Positions 43,211 to 52,776 of a stretch of DNA of 64,000 nucleotides are shown here, one piece after another; positions within the stretch are counted from its first letter, which is position 1, and every line of letters begins with the position of its first letter. The stretch covers positions 744,001 to 808,000 of the forward strand of contig CAXXXO010000004.1 in the NCBI GenBank assembly GCA_963674625.2. Reading direction: 5' to 3'. The notes beneath the pieces are model-generated. The model was not told where the DNA came from. It saw nothing but the letters and a program-made list of their open reading frames with translations, and made no database searches. Origin of the DNA: JALHFZ01 sp963674625 (GTDB lineage Bacteria > Synergistota > Synergistia > Synergistales > Aminobacteriaceae). The position numbers were made by a program, and so were the translations under genes.

Positions 43211-43227
43211 TGTCTACTCATCGGACA
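43211..43227 (-). promoter_or_regulatory. Candidate operator for the GntR regulator
   Basis: TGTC (43211-43214) and GACA (43224-43227) form an inverted repeat separated by 9 bases, about 6-22 bases downstream of the -10. The TTGTC half resembles FadR/LldR-type half-sites. Position at the start of transcription suits a repressor. Confidence 0.4.
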
Positions 43228-43232
43228 ACTTG

Positions 43233-43261
43233 ATTCTACGGCTCCCTCTCGTTTCTGTCAA
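43233..43261 (-). promoter_or_regulatory. Near-consensus promoter of the GntR-MBL-TRAP operon
   Basis: On the minus strand a perfect TTGACA (43256-43261) is 17 bases from TAGAAT (43233-43238). It lies about 60 bases before the GntR start, just past the response-regulator stop. Confidence 0.8.
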
Positions 43262-43275
43262 GCTGTATAGACAAA

Positions 43276-43980
43276 TCACAGAAAATCCACCGTGAACCGG
43301 TACCCGGCCCCGTGGACGGTCTGAAGCCAGCGGGGTCGGGCCGGGTCATTCTCGATCTTCTGCCGCAGCCGGGCCATGTGCTGGTCGACGGTGCGGGTGG
43401 TGATCTCGCATTCCACCCCCCAGAGTTCCTCCAGCAGGGCATCCCTCGAGACGACCCTGTTCGGCCTGTCGAGAAGATAGCGAAGGAGCTCCGCCTCCCG
43501 GGGGGTCAGTTCGAAGGGAACGCTTCCCCTCAGGCCGGACATGGAGCCAAAATCCACCCTCACCGTGCCGAAGGAAAAGACCGTGCTCTCTACGGATTGA
43601 GGCTCCGCAGCCAGGGCCCCCCTGCGGAGGGCCGAGCGGACCCGGGCCAGAAGCTCCGCCATTCCGAAGGGCTTGACGATGTAGTCGTCCGCTCCGAGCT
43701 CGAGACCGACGACCTTGTCCACCTCCTGCCCCTTGGCGGTCAGCATCACCACGGGAACGATCCTGTTCTCCTCTCGTATGGCCCGGCAGAGATCGTAGCC
43801 GTTCATCCCGGGCATCATCACATCGAGAAGTACGAGATCGGGAGCAGACATCCGGAACAACTCGAGGGCCGCATTTCCATTTACGGCCCGCTCTACCGAG
43901 TACCCTTCGCTTTCGAGAAGATCGGCCACTCCCGTGAGGATGGCGGGATCGTCCTCGGCTACGAGAATGCGTTCGTTCAT
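43276..43980 (-). CDS. OmpR-type response regulator
   Basis: 234 residues. The receiver domain (about 1-120) has the acidic pair Asp10/Asp11, the phosphorylation site Asp53 in LVLLDVMMPG, and the conserved Lys in IVKPFGMAEL. The DNA-binding winged helix (about 135-232) contains the LTPREAELLRYLLDRPNRVVSR and RTVDQHMARLRQKIE blocks. It is coupled to the sensor kinase by a 4-base overlap. Targets are unknown; the VWA gene of the same operon is an obvious candidate. Confidence 0.95.
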   Translation of the reverse strand: MNERILVAEDDPAILTGVADLLESEGYSVERAVNGNAALELFRMSAPDLVLLDVMMPGMNGYDLCRAIREENRIVPVVMLTAKGQEVDKVVGLELGADDYIVKPFGMAELLARVRSALRRGALAAEPQSVESTVFSFGTVRVDFGSMSGLRGSVPFELTPREAELLRYLLDRPNRVVSRDALLEELWGVECEITTRTVDQHMARLRQKIENDPARPRWLQTVHGAGYRFTVDFL

Positions 43981-46010
43981 GCAGTCCTCTCCTTTTCGTC
44001 CTTTTTCGCTTTGCAGAGAGGGAGGCGGAGAGAAAAGACGCTTCCCCCTCCCGGACGGGGGGTATACAGTACATCCCCTCCGTGGCGCCGGGCGATATCC
44101 CGGGCAATGGAGAGACCGAGGCCCGCACCGCTCTTCGGTGATGCGAGGGAGTCGTCTCCCCGGAAGAACTCCCGGAAGATATTTTCAGCGTTTTCCGGGT
44201 CCACCCCCACCCCCCGATCCGCCACTTCCACCACGGCAAAGTCCTTCTCCCGGCGGGCCTCGACGGTGATCTCCCGCCGGTCGGGTGAATATTTTTCGGC
44301 GTTGGAGAGGAGGTTCATCATGACCTGACGAAGAGCTTCTCCGTCTCCCAGGACGGGAAGACTCTCCCGTATCAGAAATTCCACTGCAAAGCCTGCGTTG
44401 AGGAGATTGGGTTCAAGCTGGGACAGGGTCTCCCGGACGACCTGTCCCAGGTCGAGAGGTTCCATGGGAGGAGGAGCCTCCCGTCCTTTTTTCGAGAAGG
44501 CGAGCACCCCTTCCACGAGGCGGGAGAGACGCTCCGTCTCGGAGACCATGGTCCTGAGATATTCCTTCCGCCGCTCCTCGTCCCGGGGCTTTCCGGCGAG
44601 AAGCATCTCGGCGAAGAGCCGCAGGGATGTCAGAGGGGTCTTCAGTTCGTGGGAGACATTTGCCAGGAGGGTGGTCTTCTTTCGGGCACTGCGCATCTCC
44701 CCTGAGAGGATCCACAGTATGGCGGCCCCTCCTGCCGCGATGACGGCGAAGAGGACCGCCACGAGAGCCCAGACGGTCCGGGAGGCGTAGCGTGCCCTGG
44801 ATGCCGCCAGCCCCGGATCGACAAGCCAGACCGCCGCCTCCCACCTCGGAAGAAGGGGAGATATTTCCCTGGCGACATAGGGTCTGCGCCAGTCGGGCTC
44901 GGGTGTACGGCCGGGCTTCACGAGGGGCTTTCCCCTTTCGTCCAGCAGGGTGAGGATGCGGACGGAAGTGAGCAGCTCAGGCAGGGCTTCCGCCATGCGG
45001 TCCCGCAGAGGCTCGAGATGGAGGATGCACCCTGCGAAGCTCCCGTCGGGATGGGCAGTCCAGAAGAGCAGCTGAAGGGTTTCTCCAGAGAGAAGGGGCA
45101 GAAGGCCTCCCCGGGATTCCCCTGCGAGGTCGGAAAAGGACTGTTCCCGGACAACCGTCCCCGACCGCTCTTCGTCCCCTTTCTGCTGAGCGGGAGCACT
45201 CTTTTCCGGGAGGGTGACGTTTCGCTGAAGGACATCGAACCCCTCGTCCCGGGCCTTCTGAAAGACCTTTTCTCTGAGGACGGGGTCTTCCGCGAGGGCA
45301 CTCTCCGCAAGCTGACGCTCCCTTCCCGGCAGAGGGGAGGGGCTTGCCCGCTTCGAAGCTGTCAGAGGACTCTCTCCCCCGACGGAAGGCTTCGGTCCTT
45401 CAGGAGCCGGAGCCTTAGGCGGCGCTTCCTCTTTTCTCCCTTCAAAGGACGAGTCTCTTATCCCCGCCCGGAGAAGGGGGTCTCCTTCGATAGGGAGACG
45501 CTCCTCACCCATCTCCTTGCGGTAAACCGCCGCTATGGAGTCGTAGACCGGCAGGGTCTCCTCGTTCCGGAGAAAGGGGGCGAAGTCCTTCAGAAAGGCA
45601 TTTTTTTCTGCGGGAGGAAGAGGGGGAAGGATGAGATCTCCCCCCCGAAGGAAAAAGGGGACGGCCACGAGAGGGTTTTTTTCTCCCCAGCCCCTGAGCG
45701 ACACGGCGGATGGTGTTAGGGAACGGGCCTCCATCTCAAGCTCGGTTTCTATGGCCTGCAGCAGAGAATTTGTCCGGGATGCCGCCAGGTTGGCCTCGGC
45801 GAGGAGTGTTTCCTCGAGGCGGCGTTCCGCGTAGACCCCTTCCCGGTCGGCCGCCCGAAGGGCAAGAAGGCTGAGGGCGATGCTCGGAAGGAGCACCGCC
45901 AGAAAAAAGATCAGAAGGAGAGGAAGAGGGACGGACATGCCCTGAAAGAAAAAGCGCTCTTTCCATCTTTTCACGACTCTCCCTCTCCCTTCTCTCTCTG
46001 AGATTTCCAT
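43977..46010 (-). CDS. Membrane sensor histidine kinase
   Basis: 677 residues. TM1 lies at about 25-50 and TM2 at about 415-437, so some 365 residues face the periplasm. That part includes a Pro/Glu/Lys-rich, probably unfolded stretch (about 195-270). The kinase core has the H-box NVSHELKTPLTS (His about 452), the N-box LLSNAEKYSP, and G-boxes VADRGVGVDPENA and GAGLGLSIARDI. No HAMP domain is clear between TM2 and the H-box. It overlaps the response regulator start and follows the VWA gene by 19 bases. Confidence 0.93.
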   Translation of the reverse strand: MEISEREGRGRVVKRWKERFFFQGMSVPLPLLLIFFLAVLLPSIALSLLALRAADREGVYAERRLEETLLAEANLAASRTNSLLQAIETELEMEARSLTPSAVSLRGWGEKNPLVAVPFFLRGGDLILPPLPPAEKNAFLKDFAPFLRNEETLPVYDSIAAVYRKEMGEERLPIEGDPLLRAGIRDSSFEGRKEEAPPKAPAPEGPKPSVGGESPLTASKRASPSPLPGRERQLAESALAEDPVLREKVFQKARDEGFDVLQRNVTLPEKSAPAQQKGDEERSGTVVREQSFSDLAGESRGGLLPLLSGETLQLLFWTAHPDGSFAGCILHLEPLRDRMAEALPELLTSVRILTLLDERGKPLVKPGRTPEPDWRRPYVAREISPLLPRWEAAVWLVDPGLAASRARYASRTVWALVAVLFAVIAAGGAAILWILSGEMRSARKKTTLLANVSHELKTPLTSLRLFAEMLLAGKPRDEERRKEYLRTMVSETERLSRLVEGVLAFSKKGREAPPPMEPLDLGQVVRETLSQLEPNLLNAGFAVEFLIRESLPVLGDGEALRQVMMNLLSNAEKYSPDRREITVEARREKDFAVVEVADRGVGVDPENAENIFREFFRGDDSLASPKSGAGLGLSIARDIARRHGGDVLYTPRPGGGSVFSLRLPLCKAKKDEKERTA

Positions 46011-46029
46011 CGGATGCGAACCTGCCGGG

Positions 46030-47430
46030 CTAGTTCCCGGGCTCCTCTTTCTCAGGCATGTCGCCGCTCGATGTCACAGGTGTCTGCTGGCTCTTCTGAA
46101 TAAAGGCGTCGTTAAGCACTTTCTTTCGGTCGGCATTGGAAAGAGCGCCTTCGGATTTCAGGCTTTCCGCCAGAGTTTCAAACTCTCCCGCCTCAGACTC
46201 GAGCAGAGGGGCAGCTGCGCCAGCTGCCGGCGCCAGGGTGCGCAGGTCGTCCTTCCGGCTTTCGAGAAGTTCCGCCGCTTCCCGGGCCCGCCCTTCATCG
46301 GCGAGACGGATCGCCTCGGTGCGGATTTCGGCGTTCCTCGCAAGGGCCGCCTGGGAGACGATGTCCACCTGCCGGTTTTTTTCGACCTCGGCCTCATTCC
46401 CCGTCCGGAGGATCTTCAGGGGAAGTTCTCTCGAGACCCTTTCTCCCGTTGCCGCATCCTCGTATTCCAGCCCAACGGAGACGGCATGAAGGATCTGTCC
46501 CTCTTCTCCTTCAGGAAGCTCGATTTCGAAGAGTCCGAATTTCTCCCCTTCTCCGTAGAGATTGTCCAGGAAGACCTCCATGGAATTTCCCCTGACTTCT
46601 CCGGTCCGGCCAAGGATCCGCAGAGGCCGGACCCCTTCCCCACAGGTCAGGGTCAGGCGCATTTTTCTCGCCGTCACGGAAAGGGCATCGGCCATATCCC
46701 GGGCGAAAATTTCCGGCAGCATTCCTCCGTTGCGGGCAAAATAGGAGTTCCCGCCGCTCTCCTCCGCTACAGCGGTCATCAGGTCTTCATTATAATCCAG
46801 GCCGAGGCCGATCGTGGTAATGGTCATCTCCTGCCGGGCAAGTTTTCTTCCGAGCCGCGCCAGCGCCTCCGCAGACGAGGGACCCACGTTGGCCATGCCG
46901 TCGGAGAGGAGGATGATCCTCGGGATATATCCCTCTTCCACGAAGGGCAGGAGTTCCCTCGCTCCCGCGAGCAGGCCGTCGTAAAGGGCCGTTGAGCCGC
47001 CGGGATGAAGGCGGGATACGGCCCTGAGGAAAACTCCGTCTTCTCCGTCAATCCGCCGTGCCGAGACGGAAACCCGGGCCAGATCGTCGTAGGCCACGAG
47101 AGCGGCCACATCCCTGATCCCGAGCATCCTGAGGGCTTCCTCTGCCCCCCGGCGGGCATTTTCCATCTTGCCGTCGGCCCTCATGGATCCCGACTTGTCC
47201 AGCACCAGGGCCACCGCAAGGGGAGCCCGTGTTCTGCTCTGGCTCCTTCGGGGGCGGAGAAGGGCCCTCACGATAATTTTCTGGCCTCCGTCGGTCCCCG
47301 CCACGGGCAGAGAAGCCGCCACGCCGAAGACCAGAGGATCCTCCGCAGCCATGGCGGGACCAGACCCGCCGAGAGAAAAGAGAAACAGGAACAGAACGAA
47401 CAGAGCTGACACTTTTTTTCCATACATCAT
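46030..47430 (-). CDS. Secreted von Willebrand factor A-domain protein
   Basis: 466 residues from ATG 47430 (AGGAGG 8 bases upstream). A signal peptide (about 1-29) is followed by a short beta region. The VWA domain (about 70-245) has a complete MIDAS: DKSGSM (78-83), a Thr in HPGGSTALYDGL and Asp in IILLSDGMANVG. A beta-sandwich-like part and a helical C-terminal tail (about 360-466) follow. VWA proteins bind partners through a metal ion. Its position ahead of the kinase and regulator suggests it may sense or transmit an envelope signal. It is not a chelatase subunit. Confidence 0.87.
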   Translation of the reverse strand: MMYGKKVSALFVLFLFLFSLGGSGPAMAAEDPLVFGVAASLPVAGTDGGQKIIVRALLRPRRSQSRTRAPLAVALVLDKSGSMRADGKMENARRGAEEALRMLGIRDVAALVAYDDLARVSVSARRIDGEDGVFLRAVSRLHPGGSTALYDGLLAGARELLPFVEEGYIPRIILLSDGMANVGPSSAEALARLGRKLARQEMTITTIGLGLDYNEDLMTAVAEESGGNSYFARNGGMLPEIFARDMADALSVTARKMRLTLTCGEGVRPLRILGRTGEVRGNSMEVFLDNLYGEGEKFGLFEIELPEGEEGQILHAVSVGLEYEDAATGERVSRELPLKILRTGNEAEVEKNRQVDIVSQAALARNAEIRTEAIRLADEGRAREAAELLESRKDDLRTLAPAAGAAAPLLESEAGEFETLAESLKSEGALSNADRKKVLNDAFIQKSQQTPVTSSGDMPEKEEPGN

Positions 47431-47700
47431 TTCAACCACCTCCTGGAGAACAGAGTACAGGGTTCAGAGGCGGCAGATGTCAGAAGGATGTGCCTTAAAT
47501 GTCACAGAATTGTAAAAGGAGAAGGACCGGGATCTACCATTGAAAAAGAAAACCTGAATGGACAGACTCCCTGTTTTTAGTCTATCAGGACCGGAAGAAC
47601 CGGGGGCTTACAAAAGGGCAACCTTCATTCATATCTATTTCAGAAGGAGCATCAGAGGCGCCAGGGTCAGCTCCCCGGTAACCCGCGCAGTAAGCCGAGT

Positions 47701-48825
47701 TCAGGTCGCCTGGCTGATGGTTTTACGGAATCGGTTCAGCGCAATGACAAAGCACACTCCGCCTATCGCCGCCAGCGCAAGAAATTGCGGCCACACAACA
47801 CTGAGGCCGGCATCCCGGAAAAGAACAGCCTGTCCCACGGCAACAAAGTGCGTGGTTGGCGCGACCAGCATCACGTTCTGGATGAACCCCGGCATGCTCT
47901 CACGAGGGGTGATTCCGCCTGAAAGCAGCTGCAAGGGCAGCAGGACCAACATCGCGAGCATCCCGAACTGCGGCATCGAACGCACCAGAGTCGCCATGAA
48001 GATTCCCAGCGAGGTGGTGGCGAAGAGGGACAGAGCGGCACCAACCAGAAACAGCACCGCCGAACCTTCGACCGGCACGCGCAGCACTCCCTGAACGACG
48101 AACACCAGCGAGCCGGCTACAGCCAGCAGCACAACGAGGCCCATGGACCAAATTTTGGCCAGCATGATCTCGGACGGTGTGACCGGCATCACCAGAAGAT
48201 GCTCGATGGTGCCGTGCTCACGCTCGCGGATCAGCGCAGCCCCGGCCAGGATGATCGACAGCATTGTGACACTGTTGATGAGCTCCATCAGAGCACCAAA
48301 CCAGAATCGCTCCAGATTGGGGTTGAAACGCACGCGCAGCGCAAGGCTTACCGGGGCTGCGGCGGTGCCGTGATACCGCTGGACGAACTCGTTGACCTCG
48401 CTTAGAACTATCTGCTGAACATAGCCGCTGCCTGAGAAGGCCTGGGTCATGCGTGTGGCGTCGACGTTGAGCTGAATGGCCGGCGACTTGCCCGCCAGCA
48501 CATCACGGTGGAAATTCGGCGGAATATTCAGCATGAAGGTATAGCTGCCGGAATCCAGCCCTTTGTCAATGTCGGCCAGGGAGATTATCACCGGCGGGTT
48601 GAATCGCGGCGGATAGAAGGCGGAAGCGATGCTTGCCGACAGCTGTGAGCCATCCTCGTCCACGATGGAGATCGAGGCCTTGTGCAGGGTTTCCGGAATT
48701 GCCGTGGCGGAGATATAAATCGTTACCGTGAACATGAAGACGATGAGCACGAGCATCATCGGGTCGCGCGCCAGACTCCAGAGTTCCTTGACTCCCAGAC
48801 GGAAGATTTTTACGGCGTTCGGCAT
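47701..48825 (-). CDS. ABC-2 type permease of an RbbA-type efflux system
   Basis: 374 residues with an N-terminal membrane segment (about 22-43), a periplasmic domain (about 45-175) and a cluster of membrane helices (about 180-370). The TIEHLLVMPVTPSEIMLAKIWSMG block is typical of ABC-2/YhhJ-like permeases. It follows the RbbA-like gene by 2 bases. Together with the HlyD protein it forms the three-gene cassette found in many Gram-negative bacteria. Confidence 0.9.
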   Translation of the reverse strand: MPNAVKIFRLGVKELWSLARDPMMLVLIVFMFTVTIYISATAIPETLHKASISIVDEDGSQLSASIASAFYPPRFNPPVIISLADIDKGLDSGSYTFMLNIPPNFHRDVLAGKSPAIQLNVDATRMTQAFSGSGYVQQIVLSEVNEFVQRYHGTAAAPVSLALRVRFNPNLERFWFGALMELINSVTMLSIILAGAALIREREHGTIEHLLVMPVTPSEIMLAKIWSMGLVVLLAVAGSLVFVVQGVLRVPVEGSAVLFLVGAALSLFATTSLGIFMATLVRSMPQFGMLAMLVLLPLQLLSGGITPRESMPGFIQNVMLVAPTTHFVAVGQAVLFRDAGLSVVWPQFLALAAIGGVCFVIALNRFRKTISQAT

Positions 48826-48827
48826 AT

Positions 48828-51596
48828 TCAGTCCTCCTGTTTTTTCAACAGTATGATGGAAAGACTCATAATCACAGGCACCGCCAGCAGCAGCGGCCAG
48901 AATGAGGTGGACAGGCTGGAAAATCCCAGTGCCTTATTGAAGACACCCCGGCTGATGTTCAGAAAGTAGGTAGCCGGATAGACACGGCCAATGAGTGCCC
49001 CTAGGCCTTCCAGCGAGGAAACCGGGTTCAGCATGCCGGCGAACTGAATGGCTGGAATCATGGTGCCGATTATCGCCACGAACATAGCAGCAATCTGGCT
49101 TCGCGTGAAAGTGGACGCAAACAGGCCGAATCCGGTCGAGAACACGACGAATATCAGCGCCGCTGTTGCCAGAGTCAGAAAACTGCCCTTCACAGGCACA
49201 TCGAAGAGGATAACGGCCAGCAGCGTCATCAGGCCGAAGTTGAGCAGCGCCAACACGATGTAGGGCAGTTGCTTGCCGAACATAAACTCGCTTCGGGTAA
49301 CCGGGGTGACGTAAAGATTGATGATCGTGCCCAGCTCTTTCTCACGCACCACCGACAGCGCTGCAAGCATCGCCGGGATCATCAGCAGCAACAAAGGAAT
49401 GACCGCCGGCACCATCGCCGGCAGACTCTTGACGTCAGGGTTGTAGCGATAGCGCGTCTCGATTGTGGCCGCAGCAGCAATGCCGGTTTGGCCCAACTGC
49501 CGTTTCGCCGTGTCAAGCAGCCAGTTCTGGTGCATGCCCTGAACATAGCCTTTTATCGTCTCAGCGCGTTGCGGCATGGCACCATCAACCCAGGCCCCGA
49601 TCTGTACGGCATTGCCGCGCTTCACCTCACGGGCAAAATCGGGCGGGATCTCAATAGCAAGGGAGAGTTCTCCCGAGCGCATGCGCTGATCGAGGTCTTT
49701 GTAGTCAATAATCGCGGCCTTTTCGACGAAGTACTGTGAGCCGGACAGATTGAGCGCATAGTTCTGGCTCAGCACAGTCCGGTCGCGATCAAGCACTGCA
49801 TAGGTCAGGTCCTCCACGTCCAGGCTGATTCCGTAGCCGATAACAAACATCAGGAAGACCGAGCCCAGCAACGCCATTGTGGCCCGCACAGGGTCGCGGA
49901 GTAATTCCCGGGTCTCGCGAAGGCTGTAGCTCCAGGCGCGCCCCAGGCTGAAGAAGTGCCGGCGCGCCGGAGTAGAAGACGCAGATGGAGGTGCAACCGT
50001 CTTTTCATTGTCCGACGGACCGGCCTCACCAGCACCCGAGTCTTCTCCAGCACCCGCGTCTTTCAGATAGCCTATAAAGGCCTCTTCGAGCGTGTCGGTG
50101 CCGCGCTTTCTCACCAACTCTGCCGGAGCACCGGTGACCAGAACCTTTCCGGCATGCATCAGTGAGATGCGGTCGCAGCGCTCGGCTTCATTCATGAAGT
50201 GGGTAGAGATGAAGATCGTTACCTGGTCGTTGCGCGCGAGGTCAACCATCAATTGCCAGATAGAATCGCGGGCGACAGGATCCACACCCGAGGTCGGTTC
50301 GTCCAGAATCAGCAGTTCCGGTTTATGCACCATTGCCACGGCAAGGGATAAGCGTTGGCGGACTCCGAGAGGCAAATTGTCGGGCATCGCGTCAAGCACC
50401 TCGGTCAGGCCGAAGCGATGGACCATCTCGTCCACCCGCACCGGGATATCAGCTTTCGGTACCTGAAACAGCCGTGCGTGCAGCACCAGATTCTGATGCA
50501 CCGAAAGTTCGGTATAGAGCGAAAACGCCTGCGACATATACCCCACGCGCCTGCGCGTGCCTATGTCCTTTGGGTCAACCTCTTTTCCGAGCAGCCACGC
50601 CCGGCCTTCGCTGGGCGGCAGCAGACCGGTCAACATCTTCATAGTAGTGGTCTTGCCGCAGCCGTTGGACCCGAGGAAACCGAAGATCTCGCCGCGGCGG
50701 ATACTGAAACTGACGTGGTCAACGGCGACAAAATCGCCGAAGCGCATGGTGAGGTTCGTGGCCTCGATGGCTATTTTGGCGCTCTCTCCGTCAGCGAGCG
50801 GCGGGATCGTCACCTCACTGTGGCTGCGTCGTTTTTCCTCCGGCAGCAGGGCGATAAAGGCCGTGTCCAGCGTGTCGCTATGGGTGCGTTCAAGCAATTC
50901 GGCCGGCGTACCGGTGGCAAGCACCTTGCCGTCATCCATAGCCACCAGCCAGTCAAAGCGCTGCGCCTCGTCCATGTAGGCGGTGGCGACGATCACGCTC
51001 ATGTCGGGGCGATTAGCGCGTATGCGGTTGATCAAGTCCCAGAACTGCGCGCGAGCGAGCGGATCAACTCCGGTCGTCGGTTCATCCAGGATCAGAAAGT
51101 CGGGGTCGTGGATCAGTACGGAGCACAAACTCAGTTTCTGCTTCATTCCACCGGACAGTTTGCCAGCCGGGCGTGACAAGAACTTTGACAGGCCGATGCT
51201 TCGGCTGAGCTCATCGATGCGACCGCGGCGTTCGGTCGCGTTGTGGCCGAACAGTCGTCCGAAGAACTGCAGGTTTTCTTCCCCGGATAAGGTCGCATAC
51301 AGATTCTTGCCGAGACCCTGCGGCATGTAAGCGATATGAGGACAGACGCTCTCACGATGACTCGCGCTGGCCATATCGCCGCCCAAAACCTCGACCCGGC
51401 CCTGCTGCACCTTCCTGGCTCCTGAGAGCAGAGAGAGCAGGGTAGACTTGCCGACGGCGTCCGGGCCGATCAGACCGACCATGCACCCGGCCAGGATGTC
51501 CAGCGTAATGCCGTCCAGCGCACATGTTTTTCCATAGTGCAGAACAATATCGGTCAGGCGGGCAACCGGAGCGGGTTCGGATGTCTGCGCAGTCAT
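48828..51596 (-). CDS. rbbA: RbbA-type protein: two ABC ATPase domains fused to an ABC-2 permease
   Basis: 922 residues from ATG 51596, which overlaps the HlyD stop (ATGA). The first ATPase (about 10-235) has Walker A GPDAVGKST, signature LSGGMKQKL and Walker B FLILDEPTTG. The second (about 280-505) has Walker A GSNGCGKTT, a degenerate signature LGVRQRLSLA and Walker B LLILDEPTSG. The rest (about 560-920) is an ABC-2 permease with six membrane segments (AMLAALSVVREKELGTIINLYVTPVTRSEF). This order is that of E. coli RbbA. It works with the HlyD adaptor and the second permease to pump an unknown substrate. Confidence 0.92.
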   Translation of the reverse strand: MTAQTSEPAPVARLTDIVLHYGKTCALDGITLDILAGCMVGLIGPDAVGKSTLLSLLSGARKVQQGRVEVLGGDMASASHRESVCPHIAYMPQGLGKNLYATLSGEENLQFFGRLFGHNATERRGRIDELSRSIGLSKFLSRPAGKLSGGMKQKLSLCSVLIHDPDFLILDEPTTGVDPLARAQFWDLINRIRANRPDMSVIVATAYMDEAQRFDWLVAMDDGKVLATGTPAELLERTHSDTLDTAFIALLPEEKRRSHSEVTIPPLADGESAKIAIEATNLTMRFGDFVAVDHVSFSIRRGEIFGFLGSNGCGKTTTMKMLTGLLPPSEGRAWLLGKEVDPKDIGTRRRVGYMSQAFSLYTELSVHQNLVLHARLFQVPKADIPVRVDEMVHRFGLTEVLDAMPDNLPLGVRQRLSLAVAMVHKPELLILDEPTSGVDPVARDSIWQLMVDLARNDQVTIFISTHFMNEAERCDRISLMHAGKVLVTGAPAELVRKRGTDTLEEAFIGYLKDAGAGEDSGAGEAGPSDNEKTVAPPSASSTPARRHFFSLGRAWSYSLRETRELLRDPVRATMALLGSVFLMFVIGYGISLDVEDLTYAVLDRDRTVLSQNYALNLSGSQYFVEKAAIIDYKDLDQRMRSGELSLAIEIPPDFAREVKRGNAVQIGAWVDGAMPQRAETIKGYVQGMHQNWLLDTAKRQLGQTGIAAAATIETRYRYNPDVKSLPAMVPAVIPLLLLMIPAMLAALSVVREKELGTIINLYVTPVTRSEFMFGKQLPYIVLALLNFGLMTLLAVILFDVPVKGSFLTLATAALIFVVFSTGFGLFASTFTRSQIAAMFVAIIGTMIPAIQFAGMLNPVSSLEGLGALIGRVYPATYFLNISRGVFNKALGFSSLSTSFWPLLLAVPVIMSLSIILLKKQED

Positions 51597-52693
51597 TCCG
51601 GTATCTTGACCTCTAAATCTGCAGGCCACTGTGCCTCCGGATCAAGTTTGAGCCATGCCACGCCGGGCAGGCCCGTCTTGACCAGATCCAGGTGTTTCAG
51701 CAGCAGTTCGCGATCAATCTGCGCTCTGACGCGGAACATCAGTTTCTGGCGCTCGCTGGCCGTTTCGACGGTCTTGGGTGTAAACTGCGCGTCACTGGCT
51801 ACATAGGACACCTTCGCCGGAATTACATATTGTTGTGCGGAATCAAGTATTATATGGACGTCGCTGCTCATCGCCACCTTGCCAACCACCGGCTCGGGCA
51901 GAAAAAAAGTCATATAAACGTCGCTGAGATCAACCAGGCTGAGAACCTTACCCCCTGCAGGCAGCACCTCGCCGGGCTGAGCGATGCGGTATTGTACACG
52001 ACCATCAAGAGGTGCCTTCAGCTGGCTGTCCTCGATATCAGCCTCGACCCGGGCGATGGTCGCCTCAGCGGCATTGGCGCCATATTTGGCACCGCTGACC
52101 TGTGCTTCTGCGGCAGTGATCGCAGACTGCGCTGCGGCCACTTGAGCCTGCGCCGCGACGACAGCTGCTTTTTTCCCATTGAGGAGGGCGCGAGTGTCGT
52201 CAAGTTCCTGGATCGACACTGCGTCCTGTTCGGCAAGCGACTTGATACGCGTAAACCGCCGCTGCGCAGCGTCTAATTCGCTCTTGCGCTGTGCAACCAT
52301 GCCCTCCGCAGCAGCCATGTCGCTCTTACGGGCGGCGACCTGGGCCTCGGCGCTGGCTACCGCAGTGACTGCCTTCTGGAACTGAGCGCGGGCCTCATCG
52401 CGCTGTGCGTCGAGCACGAAGATTTGCATCTGCGCCAACAGTTGTCCGGCCTTCACAAAATCGCCTTCGTCGACCATGATGTCGTTCACTCGACCGCCGA
52501 GTTTGGCGGAGATATCAATTTCAGTAGCCTCGATACGGCCGTTGCCGCTGACGAAGCCAGCGCCGGGACCGGAAGGTTTCATGACGATCCAGGCTCCCAG
52601 CGCGATTACAGAGATGGCAACGGCAATAATGGCCCCGATCATCACTTTCTTTTTCCTGGACCCCTGAGCAACCGGTGCGGCGGGCTTTGACAT
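51593..52693 (-). CDS. HlyD-family periplasmic adaptor (membrane fusion protein)
   Basis: 366 residues from ATG 52693 (AGAGGAGG upstream). One N-terminal membrane anchor (about 20-40) is followed by a biotinyl-lipoyl-like half (GRIEATEIDISAKLGGRVNDIMVDEGDFVKAG). A long Ala/Gln-rich coiled coil (about 110-240) and the second lipoyl half (DSQLKAPLDGRVQYRIAQPGEVLPAGGKV) come next. It links the inner-membrane transporter to an outer-membrane channel, which is not encoded here. It is the first gene of the cassette. Confidence 0.92.
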   Translation of the reverse strand: MSKPAAPVAQGSRKKKVMIGAIIAVAISVIALGAWIVMKPSGPGAGFVSGNGRIEATEIDISAKLGGRVNDIMVDEGDFVKAGQLLAQMQIFVLDAQRDEARAQFQKAVTAVASAEAQVAARKSDMAAAEGMVAQRKSELDAAQRRFTRIKSLAEQDAVSIQELDDTRALLNGKKAAVVAAQAQVAAAQSAITAAEAQVSGAKYGANAAEATIARVEADIEDSQLKAPLDGRVQYRIAQPGEVLPAGGKVLSLVDLSDVYMTFFLPEPVVGKVAMSSDVHIILDSAQQYVIPAKVSYVASDAQFTPKTVETASERQKLMFRVRAQIDRELLLKHLDLVKTGLPGVAWLKLDPEAQWPADLEVKIPE

Positions 52694-52739
52694 GATGGAT
52701 TGTTCCTCCTCTAACCAGAATTTCAACGAACAATGTAAA

Positions 52740-52767
52740 GTGAGTATTCTGCATGCAGAACTCTCAC
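52740..52767 (-). promoter_or_regulatory. Operator dyad in front of the efflux cassette
   Basis: A 14-base perfect palindrome TTCTGCATGCAGAA (52747-52760) is flanked by matching GTGAG (52740-52744) and CTCAC (52763-52767). It sits just after the proposed start of transcription. This size and place suit a TetR-type repressor, but none is encoded next to it. Confidence 0.6.
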
Positions 52768-52776
52768 CGTCTATGC

